Shown piece after piece: positions 1 through 8,235 of a DNA stretch of 64,000 nucleotides. Under the pieces are notes generated by a model that worked only from the letters and a program-made list of their open reading frames with translations, did no database searches and was not told the origin of the DNA. The first letter of the stretch is position 1, and the number at the start of each line of letters is the position of its first letter. Source of the stretch: DAOTWY01 sp003696565 (GTDB lineage: Bacteria > Chloroflexota > Anaerolineae > Aggregatilineales > Phototrophicaceae); NCBI GenBank assembly GCA_034435635.1, contig DAOTWY010000017.1:1-64000 (forward strand). Reading direction: 5' to 3'. Both the position numbers and the translations under genes were made by a program.

Positions 1-70
1 CTATTTGAGTCAGCTAATCATCTTAATTCTTTTTTGCTTCAAACCTAGCATATGCTAACTTCTAATTAAA

Positions 71-93
71 TAAAAACTCCCAATACTGGGAGT
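71..93 (-). terminator. Rho-independent terminator after glpD
   Basis: The arms ACTCCCA (76-82) and TGGGAGT (87-93) form a perfect 7-bp stem with a 4-nt loop. Read on the minus strand it is followed by a T-rich run (75 down to 66). It lies just past the glpD stop codon, so it probably ends that transcript. Confidence 0.75.
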
Positions 94-110
94 CTTTATT
101 GTTTATATGT

Positions 111-1793
111 CTATAAGTTCATACCATGTTGTTCTTTTAATATTTTAACAGTACGGTCGATTTCTTCATCACGTTGTTTTGCTTTCCAACTGAGTGTTTT
201 AGCAACGATACCGGCAATCTCTTTAATCCCTTCCAAGTCAACCTTACCAAGCATTGCTAAAAGTGACCGGCGTAATAATAGATCATCTAACCGCTCTACC
301 CTTTCATGTTGAGCGATAAAGGCAATTTCGCGCGTGGTGTAATCTGGCACATGTGTCAGCGGTTCATCTTTACCCCGCTGGGCAAACTCAATAACATCCA
401 GGGCACGTGTTCCATAACGACTTAACAACGTTTCCAAGCGATCGCGATCCAGCCCGGTTTTGATCTGCTGTTCAGAAATCCAGCTCTGACGGTTATGACG
501 CGGATAGCCTTTCCCGCCGCCAATAGGCAAGTCTTTGGTACTCACCACACGAGACATTCCTAGCCGCTTAAGCACTTCATCTGTAACCTGTTCAGAAAAA
601 GCACGGAACGTTGTCCACTTCCCTCCTACTAATGACAGAATTGGAAAATCCCCTCGTGCCCCCGCTTCAATTTTTCGGATGCTGTGATCACGACTAATTT
701 GCCCAGGGGTAGCGGCATCACTAGCTGGTAACGGGCGTACGCCAGAAAAATGAAAAACAATATGCGAGCGATCCACCTGAATTTCAGGAAAAACAACCCG
801 TACTAAATTGAGCATATAATCAATTTCATCGTCAGTGCATCTGGCATCCTCTGGGTTATCAATAGGGATGTCTGTCGTGCCAATTAACACACGATCTTCC
901 AATGGGAAAAACAGCGTAATCCGTCCATCAGCATTCTCAAAAAACATCTCATGCCCTTGTGTGGCTTCATGCAAGCGAGGATGATCTACCAAGATATGGG
1001 AGCCTTTTGTCCCGCCAATAAACCGGCTGCCACGCCCCATAGAGTCATTCACAAAATCAATCCACGGACCAGCGGCATTAATCACCACTTTAGGACGAAC
1101 GCTAAATGTCTCCCCAGTTAATTCATCACGCAGCTCCACACTGTCTTTACCGGCATGAATAGCACGAACATAATTAAGCGCATGAGCGTTCGGCGAAGAT
1201 GCTTCTGCATCTAGCACCAATTCCAGCGTGATGCGCTCAGGGTAGGGCATCCAAGCATCATAATATGTTGCTGTAGCGATGATATTTGGATTTAAATCTG
1301 GACGGCGCAATAATGACTCTCGTTTAGAAAATATGCGATGACGTGGCAAGGTCTGCTGCCCCATGGTAAACACATCGTACATTGTCAACCCAAGTTTGAT
1401 AACAATAGCCCCGCGCGCACTCGGCTTATCTCGTAAATTCAAAAATTTTAGGGGAGCGTTTAAAAGCCCTGAAAACCAATTAAAAATTGGAATTGTTGTC
1501 GGCAGTGGTTTAACGTAATGAGGCGCATTTTGTAGCAAGCGATTTCGTTCTGTTAAAGCCTCTCTAACCAGGCGAAACTCTCCGTTTTCAAGATAGCGTA
1601 GCCCACCATGCACCATATGAGAGGATGCCGCGCTTGCACCAGAGCAGAAATCTGATTTTTCCACTAGCAGGACATCCACACCCTGCAACGCCAAATCCCG
1701 AAACGTCCCAACGCCATTGATGCCGCCACCAATAATCAAAACAGAGACATCCGGGTTTTGCTGTAAATAAGCTAACGTCTCTTGACGTGTCAT
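111..1793 (-). CDS. glpD: Aerobic-type glycerol-3-phosphate dehydrogenase (FAD)
   Basis: A 560-residue protein of normal GlpD length. GlpD oxidises sn-glycerol-3-phosphate to dihydroxyacetone phosphate at the membrane and passes electrons to quinone through FAD. The FAD-binding glycine motif GGGINGVG is at residues 22-29. The GASAASSHMVHGGLRYLE block and the late GGKWTTFR motif (around 410) are family hallmarks, and a helical C-terminal domain follows (about 395-520). The ATG at 1793 has the ribosome site AGGAG, which lies inside the last codons of the upstream small zinc-ribbon gene. The two genes are 3 bp apart and probably translationally coupled. A terminator follows at 71-93. Identification is secure. 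Physiological direction, glycerol use or lipid turnover, is inferred. Confidence 0.95.
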   Translation of the reverse strand: MTRQETLAYLQQNPDVSVLIIGGGINGVGTFRDLALQGVDVLLVEKSDFCSGASAASSHMVHGGLRYLENGEFRLVREALTERNRLLQNAPHYVKPLPTTIPIFNWFSGLLNAPLKFLNLRDKPSARGAIVIKLGLTMYDVFTMGQQTLPRHRIFSKRESLLRRPDLNPNIIATATYYDAWMPYPERITLELVLDAEASSPNAHALNYVRAIHAGKDSVELRDELTGETFSVRPKVVINAAGPWIDFVNDSMGRGSRFIGGTKGSHILVDHPRLHEATQGHEMFFENADGRITLFFPLEDRVLIGTTDIPIDNPEDARCTDDEIDYMLNLVRVVFPEIQVDRSHIVFHFSGVRPLPASDAATPGQISRDHSIRKIEAGARGDFPILSLVGGKWTTFRAFSEQVTDEVLKRLGMSRVVSTKDLPIGGGKGYPRHNRQSWISEQQIKTGLDRDRLETLLSRYGTRALDVIEFAQRGKDEPLTHVPDYTTREIAFIAQHERVERLDDLLLRRSLLAMLGKVDLEGIKEIAGIVAKTLSWKAKQRDEEIDRTVKILKEQHGMNL

Positions 1794-1796
1794 AAA

Positions 1797-1982
1797 TTAC
1801 TCCTGTTCTTTTTTGGGATTGATATTAACCCGCGTGTGCGGTTGATTGTTTAAGTTAGTTTTTATCAACTGCCATGTGGTCATATCCTGGCAGACCTGGC
1901 ATAAGTCTGGTGGGGCATCTGCAAAACAAATTTGCCCACAATTTAAACAAAACCACAAAGCAAGATTAGATTGAGAATTCAA
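1797..1982 (-). CDS. Small zinc-ribbon protein (61 aa) coupled to glpD
   Basis: A 61-residue protein with two CxxC knuckles (C12/C15 and C28/C31) spaced as in rubredoxin-like or zinc-ribbon domains. The remainder is a charged tail. It probably binds one zinc or iron ion; no enzyme domain is visible. The start is a TTG at 1982 without an obvious ribosome site, so the exact N-terminus is uncertain. Its last codons carry the glpD ribosome site, so it lies in the same transcript. It might act as a small redox or regulatory partner of GlpD, but that is only a neighbourhood inference. The knuckle spacing supports a real gene. Confidence 0.7.
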   Translation of the reverse strand: MNSQSNLALWFCLNCGQICFADAPPDLCQVCQDMTTWQLIKTNLNNQPHTRVNINPKKEQE

Positions 1983-2064
1983 TGTATATGAGCAACTTTC
2001 AGTATTATCGTTTCTTAAATTGTACCAGAATTATCGACAATATTCTTCTGTTTACCCACCCCTA

Positions 2065-2097
2065 TAAATAACAAAACAGGTGAGATATCCTCACCTG
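2065..2097 (-). terminator. Rho-independent terminator after parB
   Basis: The arms CAGGTGAG (2077-2084) and CTCACCTG (2090-2097) form a perfect 8-bp stem with a 5-nt loop. The minus-strand continuation is TTTTGTTATTT. It sits about 35 bp past the parB stop codon and ends the parA-parB transcript. Confidence 0.85.
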
Positions 2098-2106
2098 CTT
2101 CATCTC

Positions 2107-2133
2107 AAAATTGTTGCGAGTCGCAACAATTTT
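2107..2133. repeat. 27-bp palindrome, candidate ParB-binding site (copy 1)
   Basis: The 13-bp arms AAAATTGTTGCGA and TCGCAACAATTTT flank a single central G and match perfectly. The palindrome overlaps the stop codon of parB. A second near-identical copy lies inside parB at 2376-2400. A repeated perfect palindrome at a parAB locus is what a centromere (parS-like) site would look like. It does not resemble the widespread chromosomal parS consensus TGTTTCACGTGAAACA. The role is inferred. Confidence 0.6.
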
Positions 2134-3457
2134 ATTGATCTAATGCCGATTCTAATTGATCTAAACATGCTCGCAGTATTTGAATATGATCACGAATTTG
2201 GCGTTTCGTCGCAACATTCGCCTGCCCTACCCCGTCACGTATCTCAAATAATTCCTTTGCAATCTGCCCATGTTGCTTAGTAAACAGTCTTTTCCCGCGT
2301 TTGAGTGCTTTATCTGTAAATAGGGTAGGGGATGAAGCCTCTTTACGTGGTGATGATTTTTCTTCTGTTTCTGGTAAATTGTTGCGAGTCGCAACAATTT
2401 TTGCGATCCGACGGGCTTCTTCCACAGCACGCTGTGGAGGGCTAATCTTCGCTAAGCGCAGTAACTCATCTTCTGAAAGATCAAGCACATCGCCAATCAT
2501 CCACACTTCATCTGGCAATTCCAATAATGCACGACACCGTGTAAACGCAGCACGATGCGCCACGCCCAGCCCATTAAGTAACATCTCACTCTTGCCACTT
2601 GGTACACGATATGGCACAACCTGAGCATAATAAGCACGGTCTGAATTAGCACCGCTTACCAATGCTTCATAATCCTGGAATGTGACACCACGCTCTGCCA
2701 ATAAATCCATCAATAACAAAGCAAATTGGCGTGCCCGCCCAATAGCGTTCAAATCTGCACGAGCAGCGTTTTCGCTGGCTTGCCGCCAAACATTAAAATC
2801 CTCTACCACAATACACGGAATATTTTCCCACTTGTCTCGTTCGTTCGGTTTACCAGCATCTCCATTGAAATACCCAAACAAGACATGATATGCCAACCAA
2901 CGCCGCTCACCCGTTTCAATACGATAAGCTCCTTTTGGTGTGCGCTGCACCGTGATCGGATTCGCCAGCCCATCCCGTCGAATACTGATCGCCAGATGAA
3001 TCACTTTCAGAAAACTGTTCTCAATTGGACCAGCCTGATAGGGCGCATTTTCAATATCATCTTCGCTGCGCCCTTGGCGTTCCACCGCTTCTGACCATAA
3101 AACCTCATCTAAATTAAACGGAGGATGCCCATCTTCCTGGCGTTCCTGGTCAATCAACATCACCCAAGCATTGAACAAATCTGCAATGTCTTTAGGACGA
3201 CCAGACCAATGCTCCCGCACTTGATAGGGCACTGCACGGCGAGGTTGTTTGACATCCGGTTGGATATTAAAAATTGAAATCGGGCGTATGGTTTGACGCA
3301 TTCCCTCACGCTTGGCAAGTGCGCCAAACAACGCTTGATCAGCGTCTGCCATTGTCATACGGGGACGTTCGCCAGCCGTCAAATCAACCGGCGATGTCGA
3401 TTGATCATCCTCATTACCAAAGGGATCCACATTAGCTAATCGGTCTTTACGGCTCAT
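2132..3457 (-). CDS. ParB-like partition/nucleoid-binding protein
   Basis: A 441-residue protein. The ParB N-terminal domain is recognised by GLANPITVQ followed by ETGERRWLAY (about residues 163-190), which matches the GERR box used for CTP binding in ParB proteins. The segment ENAARADLNAIGRARQFALLL then resembles the start of the helix-turn-helix module. The C-terminus (about 360-441) is charged and helical. The protein is longer than a typical chromosomal ParB (about 280-300) and has an N-terminal extension of some 150 residues, which points to an accessory or plasmid-type system. It overlaps parA by 4 bp (ATGA). Two perfect palindromes, one inside the gene and one across its stop codon, are candidate binding sites. 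Confidence 0.85.
   Translation of the reverse strand: MSRKDRLANVDPFGNEDDQSTSPVDLTAGERPRMTMADADQALFGALAKREGMRQTIRPISIFNIQPDVKQPRRAVPYQVREHWSGRPKDIADLFNAWVMLIDQERQEDGHPPFNLDEVLWSEAVERQGRSEDDIENAPYQAGPIENSFLKVIHLAISIRRDGLANPITVQRTPKGAYRIETGERRWLAYHVLFGYFNGDAGKPNERDKWENIPCIVVEDFNVWRQASENAARADLNAIGRARQFALLLMDLLAERGVTFQDYEALVSGANSDRAYYAQVVPYRVPSGKSEMLLNGLGVAHRAAFTRCRALLELPDEVWMIGDVLDLSEDELLRLAKISPPQRAVEEARRIAKIVATRNNLPETEEKSSPRKEASSPTLFTDKALKRGKRLFTKQHGQIAKELFEIRDGVGQANVATKRQIRDHIQILRACLDQLESALDQ
2376..2400. repeat. 25-bp palindrome inside parB, candidate ParB-binding site (copy 2)
   Basis: The arms AAATTGTTGCGA (2376-2387) and TCGCAACAATTT (2389-2400) around a central G repeat the core of the palindrome at 2107-2133 exactly. 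This copy is within the parB coding sequence, where it encodes the linker KIVATRNN. Conservation of the DNA symmetry inside a reading frame suggests it is under DNA-level selection. A partial half-site (TCGCAACA) is also visible near 2210. Confidence 0.6.
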
Positions 3458-4239
3458 CGGTTCAGCTCGCTTTCCACACGATCAATGATATTCCACAAAT
3501 CACGCGCGGCACCGCTTTGTGGTGCAAACCGAAAGACTAATTGCCCAACAGTTGAGGCTTCGGGCCATACTGTACGCATATACATTTCGGGCCACACCAA
3601 ATCCCCATACTTTGCCCGTAGCTTATTCAGATTTTCTTGATGAACAAGCGTACTGGCACGGAACATCGTTGGCACAATCCCCATCACACCAATTTCAGAT
3701 AACCCCCAACGTTCACGGGTTTGTTGCATCATTTCACGGTGGGTAAAACTTTCTACCAAACCATCAAAGCTTAAAAATTCACACTTGGTTGGGTAGATGA
3801 TAGAATCTGTTGCCAAGTAGATTGACCCATGTAACAGTGAAGGCGTAGGGGAGGTGTCAAAAATGACAACATCCACCAAATCTTGCAGTTCACGAAAGCG
3901 ATCCACAACCGCAAACGCATCCGAAATCTGAATTGGTATACTACGTGTTTCGACATTAGACGGCACAATATACAATTGCCCTTTAACAGGATACCCCGGC
4001 ACGCCAAAACGGTCTGGGCTGACTGGTCTTAGCACATCTCTAAAAGGTGCACCGCGCACCAATAAATCATACAAACCAGGTTCTTTTTTTGCACCTAATG
4101 AAACCGTCGCGTGCCCTTGCGGATCAGCATCCGCTAAAACAACTTTATAACCACGAATTGCCAAACCAGCGGCAATATGGACGGCTAGTGTTGTTTTACC
4201 AACACCGCCTTTTTCGTTAACCAGTGTTATCGTTTTCAT
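3454..4239 (-). CDS. ParA-family partition ATPase
   Basis: A 261-residue protein starting with the deviant Walker A motif KGGVGKTT (residues 10-17), with the signature lysine K10 that defines the ParA/MinD family. The later segments ADADPQGHATVSLG and VVIFDTSPTPSLL match the ParA A' and Walker B regions. ParA ATPases bind DNA nonspecifically and move ParB-DNA complexes. It is the first gene of a parA-parB operon with a 4-bp overlap. There is no long N-terminal DNA-binding domain, so autoregulation may depend on ParB or the palindromes. Whether it serves the main chromosome or is a relic of an integrated plasmid cannot be told from here. Confidence 0.9.
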   Translation of the reverse strand: MKTITLVNEKGGVGKTTLAVHIAAGLAIRGYKVVLADADPQGHATVSLGAKKEPGLYDLLVRGAPFRDVLRPVSPDRFGVPGYPVKGQLYIVPSNVETRSIPIQISDAFAVVDRFRELQDLVDVVIFDTSPTPSLLHGSIYLATDSIIYPTKCEFLSFDGLVESFTHREMMQQTRERWGLSEIGVMGIVPTMFRASTLVHQENLNKLRAKYGDLVWPEMYMRTVWPEASTVGQLVFRFAPQSGAARDLWNIIDRVESELNR

Positions 4240-4356
4240 AACTCAACTTCAACTCAATCGGACAATTACTTACTCAAAATAATATCATCTGGAATTTAGG
4301 CTGTCATCATTGAGTCGCGTTAAATTCGGTTTAAAGTAGCAAGTTATGAAAGGATC

Positions 4357-4854
4357 ATGCATATCATGAAACGAATTGAACCCAAACCAGGGCAGGAATC
4401 TGTGTGGGATTATCCACGTCCGCCGCGTGTTGAACCTGCCAGCAAACCAGTGAAAGTTATTTTTAATGGTGTCGTCATTGCACAAAGTAGTCGTGCGCAA
4501 CGGGTTTTAGAAACCAGTCATCCGCCTACTTACTATATTCCAATTGATGATATTCAGATGCAATACTTTCAGTTGACACCGCATATGAGTTTTTGCGAAT
4601 TTAAAGGACGCGCCAGCTATTGGACAATTACGGTTGGCAATCAATCTGCCATCAATGCAGCTTGGGGATATAAAAACCCAACACAAGGCTTTGAAGCAAT
4701 TAAAAACCACATCGCTATTTATGCCAGTAGGGTAGATGCTTGCTATGTCGGTGATGAACAAGTACAAGCACAACCTGGTGATTTTTATGGCGGATGGATT
4801 ACCTCTGACATTGTAGGACCGTTCAAAGGCGCACCAGGCACTCAAGGATGGTAA
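4357..4854 (+). CDS. DUF427-family protein
   Basis: A 165-residue protein matching the DUF427 pattern: an early RVEPASKPVKVIFNGVVIA strand, then VLETSHPPTYYIP, FCEFKGRASYW and a late YVGDEQVQAQPGDFYGGW segment. DUF427 proteins form a small beta-rich fold and are widespread in bacteria; their biochemical role is not established. The start may be the ATG at 4357 or the ATG at 4366. The second has better spacing from the AAAGGA sequence at 4349-4354. It stands alone between the divergent parA and the downstream pfkA, 120 bp away. Confidence 0.85.
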   Translation: MHIMKRIEPKPGQESVWDYPRPPRVEPASKPVKVIFNGVVIAQSSRAQRVLETSHPPTYYIPIDDIQMQYFQLTPHMSFCEFKGRASYWTITVGNQSAINAAWGYKNPTQGFEAIKNHIAIYASRVDACYVGDEQVQAQPGDFYGGWITSDIVGPFKGAPGTQGW

Positions 4855-4974
4855 TCGATAACAGGTTTCAAAATTTCGTATAGTTTTAATTCAATAAAAT
4901 AATCATCCCCCTGATCTCAACTTCCATGTTATGCTCTTAGTTGATTTTTTTACAGATTAGGTCTATGGAGTAAC

Positions 4975-5955
4975 ATGATGACAATTAAACGCATTGCTGT
5001 ACTAACCAGCGGTGGAGATGCCCCTGGAATGAATGCCGCTATCCGGGCTGTTACCCGTGCTGCTGTGGAACAAGGTTGGGAAGTTTTGGGTATACAGAAC
5101 GGATTTGCCGGTTTATTGAATGGCGAAATGATTCCGCTTGGGCGGCGTGATGTAGGTGGCATTATTGAAAAAGGCGGTACATTCTTAGGCAGTGCCCGCT
5201 CAGAAGAATTTAAAACCGAAGCAGGACAACTAAAAGCCCTGCATCAACTTAATCAACGCGGAATTGATGGACTCGTTGTCATCGGCGGCAATGGTTCCCA
5301 AACGGGTGCATATGCCTTACATCGGCGTGGGTTCCGTGTTGTTGGTGTGGCTTCCACCATCGATAATGATCTTTACGGATCAGATATCACCATTGGGGTA
5401 GATACAGCTTTAAACATCGCCGTAGAAGCCATTGACCGTCTTAAAGTGACAGCCTCATCACATCAACGGGCGTTTTTGATTGAGGTGATGGGGCGCGATT
5501 GTGGATACATTGCACTCATGGCGGGTATTGCTGGTGGTGCAGAAGCAATCGTCATACCAGAGCAAGACATCCCACCTGCAGAAGTCGCGGACATCTTAGA
5601 AGCAGCTTATCAGCGTGGTAAAAAGCATGGCATTGTTGTTGTAGCGGAAGGTGCCAAATATGACGCAGATGAACTGGCAAGATACTTCAAAGAAAATCAA
5701 GAAGAAATCGGCTTTGAGTTAAGAACAACGCGCTTAGGGCATGTTCAGCGGGGTGGTATTCCCACAGTCTATGATCGCTTATTAGGGACTCGTTTAGGAG
5801 CCGCAGCCGTTGCAGAGCTTGCCAAAGGCAGCAGTGGCGTATTAGTCGGTATGGTAAATGGGCAGCCCAGCACAACCCCACATGAGCAAATTGCTGGCAA
5901 GCACCGTCCCGTTGATCCTGAATTACTCAAGCTTGCACTGATGTTAGCCCAATAA
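4975..5955 (+). CDS. pfkA: 6-phosphofructokinase
   Basis: A 326-residue protein of standard bacterial PfkA length. It phosphorylates fructose-6-phosphate to fructose-1,6-bisphosphate in glycolysis. Visible motifs are TSGGDAPGMN (11-20) at the nucleotide site, TIDND (128-132) with the catalytic aspartate D130, and MGRDCG near 170 for substrate binding. The nucleotide loop reads GGNGS (104-108). The residue equivalent to E. coli Asp103 is therefore asparagine, while the following glycine (E. coli Gly104) that marks ATP-dependent enzymes is kept. GGAG lies just before the start, and the second ATG at 4978 has slightly better spacing. A MaoC gene follows after 12 bp and is probably co-transcribed. 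Confidence 0.94.
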   Translation: MMTIKRIAVLTSGGDAPGMNAAIRAVTRAAVEQGWEVLGIQNGFAGLLNGEMIPLGRRDVGGIIEKGGTFLGSARSEEFKTEAGQLKALHQLNQRGIDGLVVIGGNGSQTGAYALHRRGFRVVGVASTIDNDLYGSDITIGVDTALNIAVEAIDRLKVTASSHQRAFLIEVMGRDCGYIALMAGIAGGAEAIVIPEQDIPPAEVADILEAAYQRGKKHGIVVVAEGAKYDADELARYFKENQEEIGFELRTTRLGHVQRGGIPTVYDRLLGTRLGAAAVAELAKGSSGVLVGMVNGQPSTTPHEQIAGKHRPVDPELLKLALMLAQ

Positions 5956-5967
5956 AAGGATTACAAC

Positions 5968-6420
5968 ATGTCAGGAAAATATTTTGAAGAATTAGAGGTT
6001 GGGCAGATCATCAAACATACAACTGGACGAACACTCACCGAAATGGATAATGTATTGTTTAGCAGCCTGACGATGAACACACAACCCTTACACCTAGACG
6101 AACATTTTGCTAGTCAAACACAATTTGGTCAGCGTATCGTCAACGGGATTTTTACAATGGGGGTTGTCATTGGAATCACCGTACCGGAGTTAACTGCTGG
6201 TACGATCGTGGCAAATTTGGGGTATGAAAATGTGGTGCATCCTCATCCGTTGTTCCATGGTGATACAATTTATGTCGAAACAGAAGTGATCGCCAAAAGA
6301 GAGAGTAAAAGCCGCCCAAATCAAGGGATTGTGACTCTTAAACATATTGGGCGTAATCAACATGGAGATGTGTGCATCGAAGTGACTCGAAGTGTTTTAT
6401 TTCTCAAACGAGAAGCATAA
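5968..6420 (+). CDS. MaoC-family hot-dog dehydratase/hydratase
   Basis: A 150-residue single hot-dog domain. The segment NTQPLHLDEHFA followed by FGQRIVNGIFTMG is the MaoC (R)-specific enoyl-hydratase signature, with the catalytic Asp/Asn and His pair expected around residues 33-41. Members hydrate enoyl-CoA thioesters or act on mesaconyl/itaconyl-type CoA esters; the substrate cannot be read from sequence. It follows pfkA after 12 bp, with AAAGGA before the ATG, and ends at a strong terminator. The pairing with pfkA looks like shared transcription rather than a shared pathway. Confidence 0.88.
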   Translation: MSGKYFEELEVGQIIKHTTGRTLTEMDNVLFSSLTMNTQPLHLDEHFASQTQFGQRIVNGIFTMGVVIGITVPELTAGTIVANLGYENVVHPHPLFHGDTIYVETEVIAKRESKSRPNQGIVTLKHIGRNQHGDVCIEVTRSVLFLKREA

Positions 6421-6426
6421 AAGAGA

Positions 6427-6457
6427 AAGGGGCGGTTCCAGTTCGCCCCTTATTTTT
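6427..6457 (+). terminator. Rho-independent terminator after the MaoC gene
   Basis: The arms AAGGGGCG (6427-6434) and CGCCCCTT (6444-6451) form a perfect 8-bp stem with a 9-nt loop, followed by ATTTTTA on the plus strand. It lies between convergent genes and may also act, more weakly, on the minus strand. Confidence 0.9.
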
Positions 6458-6462
6458 ATGTG

Positions 6463-7614
6463 CTACGATTTTTGCACAGGGGTTTGTGCATAAAAATATC
6501 CAGCTAAACCTGCCAATAACACCCCCAAAACAATCAGAACAACCGGTATCGTCTGCCCAAATAGAATCAGGCGATCACGGTTGGATGTTGCATCAGCCAC
6601 AGCATCTTGAACCGATTGTTCAGAAGCAACATATTCAAACCGGTTTACTGTAATCGGCATCAATTGATCCATAATATCTGGTGGCAGATAATCTTCTGCT
6701 TCTGGGTCTTGGTTATTTGGATCATTCTCCAGCACCTCGCGGATCGCATCCATGATCTCCGGCGGGAATGCTGCCCCACGGTTTTCATATTTGTGTGTAT
6801 CAATCAACACGCCTGTTGTGGGTTCTACCCAATATTCCCCATAGTAGTCATAATAATAAACCAATGGGATTGCCTGTAAATCCGCCTCAACATTACGAAG
6901 TGCATTAATAATTGCGGGTGTCAGTTTCGCCCGTGCGCCATCGCTTAAATCCACACTAGAGACATCCATCCCATCAGCTAATCCACGCAGTTGTGCAATG
7001 GTTAATGACGGTGGTAATCCTAAAACAGCCGCGTGTTCTTCAGAAATCAGTTCCGGTTCACGTTCTGACGTAAAGTATAATGTTGTGATGCCCCCACGCT
7101 CTTGCTTGCCTTGATATTCCATTTCAACAGTTGAACGTGTGTCATCATTCCAACCGATATAATCACGCTCTTCCGCGCCGATTCCCCAGCCAATAACCAA
7201 CCCTTCACGTTCCCAATAGCCATCCCGCGCTGCCCATTCTTCCGGGACATCATCCAGTGGCTCCATTGTATGACGATCTAATGCGTGATATTTCACAATT
7301 GGTGGGCGCAAGGGGGTGTCACCGTTAAACAATGTTTGTGTTTCACGGATCAACGTACGATTTCCGTCCACCTCTTCAACGAAAATATTCCGTTCAATCC
7401 GCAAGTCGTGGTCCCCACCTTCTGAGAACTCCATAAATTCCAAAGTATCCGCATTTAACAAAGTGAGATAAGCAACATCAAATGTGCGTGTGGTATCAAC
7501 ATCGGCAGGAAAGACTTTCATAGCTGGGACAATCACTTGCATCAGCAATAAGCCCCCCGCCACCAATAGCACACCAAGTACAGCTAAAATACCTTGTGTT
7601 GTTCGGCTTTTCAT
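6463..7614 (-). CDS. DUF3068/PorA-family membrane-anchored protein
   Basis: A 383-residue protein with an N-terminal membrane segment (about 8-30), a large outer domain and a C-terminal membrane segment (about 352-375). It ends in a short cytoplasmic tail, AQTPVQKS. The layout and the early VFPADVDTTRTFDVAYLTLLN region match DUF3068, a family found mainly in Actinobacteria and Chloroflexota. The fold resembles two-TM surface proteins and its function is unknown; the 'porin PorA' label sometimes attached to the family is not proof of pore formation. The ribosome site AAAGGAGA lies upstream of the ATG. It is divergent from the ferredoxin gene. Confidence 0.8.
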   Translation of the reverse strand: MKSRTTQGILAVLGVLLVAGGLLLMQVIVPAMKVFPADVDTTRTFDVAYLTLLNADTLEFMEFSEGGDHDLRIERNIFVEEVDGNRTLIRETQTLFNGDTPLRPPIVKYHALDRHTMEPLDDVPEEWAARDGYWEREGLVIGWGIGAEERDYIGWNDDTRSTVEMEYQGKQERGGITTLYFTSEREPELISEEHAAVLGLPPSLTIAQLRGLADGMDVSSVDLSDGARAKLTPAIINALRNVEADLQAIPLVYYYDYYGEYWVEPTTGVLIDTHKYENRGAAFPPEIMDAIREVLENDPNNQDPEAEDYLPPDIMDQLMPITVNRFEYVASEQSVQDAVADATSNRDRLILFGQTIPVVLIVLGVLLAGLAGYFYAQTPVQKS

Positions 7615-7646
7615 TAAAAATAATCTCCTTTAAGATTTAGTTGGAC

Positions 7647-7666
7647 AGTCGCAAATTATAGCGACT
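7647..7666. promoter_or_regulatory. Inverted repeat in a divergent promoter region
   Basis: AGTCGC (7647-7652) and GCGACT (7661-7666) form a 6-bp inverted repeat with an 8-bp A/T spacer. It lies between the divergent DUF3068 gene and the ferredoxin gene. The size suits a small dimeric repressor, but a chance origin is possible for a repeat this short. Confidence 0.3.
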
Positions 7667-7766
7667 TTACACAATGAGAAGCAAATGAGACATTGTTAGA
7701 TAATGTGTTATTTTGGATAAAATAGAATTAATTACATGGATTAAACTATACGAAAGATTTTTGATT

Positions 7767-8135
7767 ATGCCTAAAATTACACTGAACAACGGACAGCAGT
7801 TTGAAGTGGACAACAACAAACGCCTTATCCTTGCCTTAAGAGAAAACGGTGTGGATATTCTGCATCGTTGTGGTGGCTATGCCAAATGTACAACCTGCCG
7901 CGTGAAAATCCATGAAGGTGAACCAGAAAAAATGACCGTAGCTGAATATGAGCGTTTATCCCAGTCCGAAGGGTTACTGGGTGATGTGCGCCTGAGTTGT
8001 CAAATCCTTTGTACCCATGATATGACCGTTGAGCCATTATTTTCATTAGCAAATAGCGGAATGGATAGCCCCGGAGATTTACCAACAGAAGAGATCACGC
8101 CGGAAGCAATATGGATGGATGCGCCCAAAGGATAA
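7767..8135 (+). CDS. [2Fe-2S] ferredoxin
   Basis: A 122-residue plant-type ferredoxin starting with MPKITLNNGQQFEV. The four cluster cysteines are C35, C41, C44 and C78, giving the CX5CX2CX33C pattern of the beta-grasp [2Fe-2S] fold. It would carry one electron in the cytoplasm; the partner is not visible nearby. I prefer the ATG at 7767. A TTG at 7713 would add 18 residues that do not match the family N-terminus. The C-terminal tail of about 30 residues is acidic and unconserved in appearance. It appears to be transcribed alone, divergently from the DUF3068 gene. Confidence 0.9.
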   Translation: MPKITLNNGQQFEVDNNKRLILALRENGVDILHRCGGYAKCTTCRVKIHEGEPEKMTVAEYERLSQSEGLLGDVRLSCQILCTHDMTVEPLFSLANSGMDSPGDLPTEEITPEAIWMDAPKG

Positions 8136-8235
8136 ACGCATCCGCCTATCATAACGGGTTTTTGTGATCTTGTTCTAGGGATAGTCACATTATATAATGC
8201 TAATGTTTGCATAATCTTCAGGGAAAACAAGGCGC

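Noticed and set aside
2301..2624. Plus-strand frames inside parB and parA regions
   Set aside because: They are antisense to well-supported ParA and ParB frames and have no motifs.
4975..5955. PPi-dependent phosphofructokinase
   Set aside because: The position after Asn is glycine as in ATP-type enzymes, not the second aspartate (GGDD) of PPi-type.
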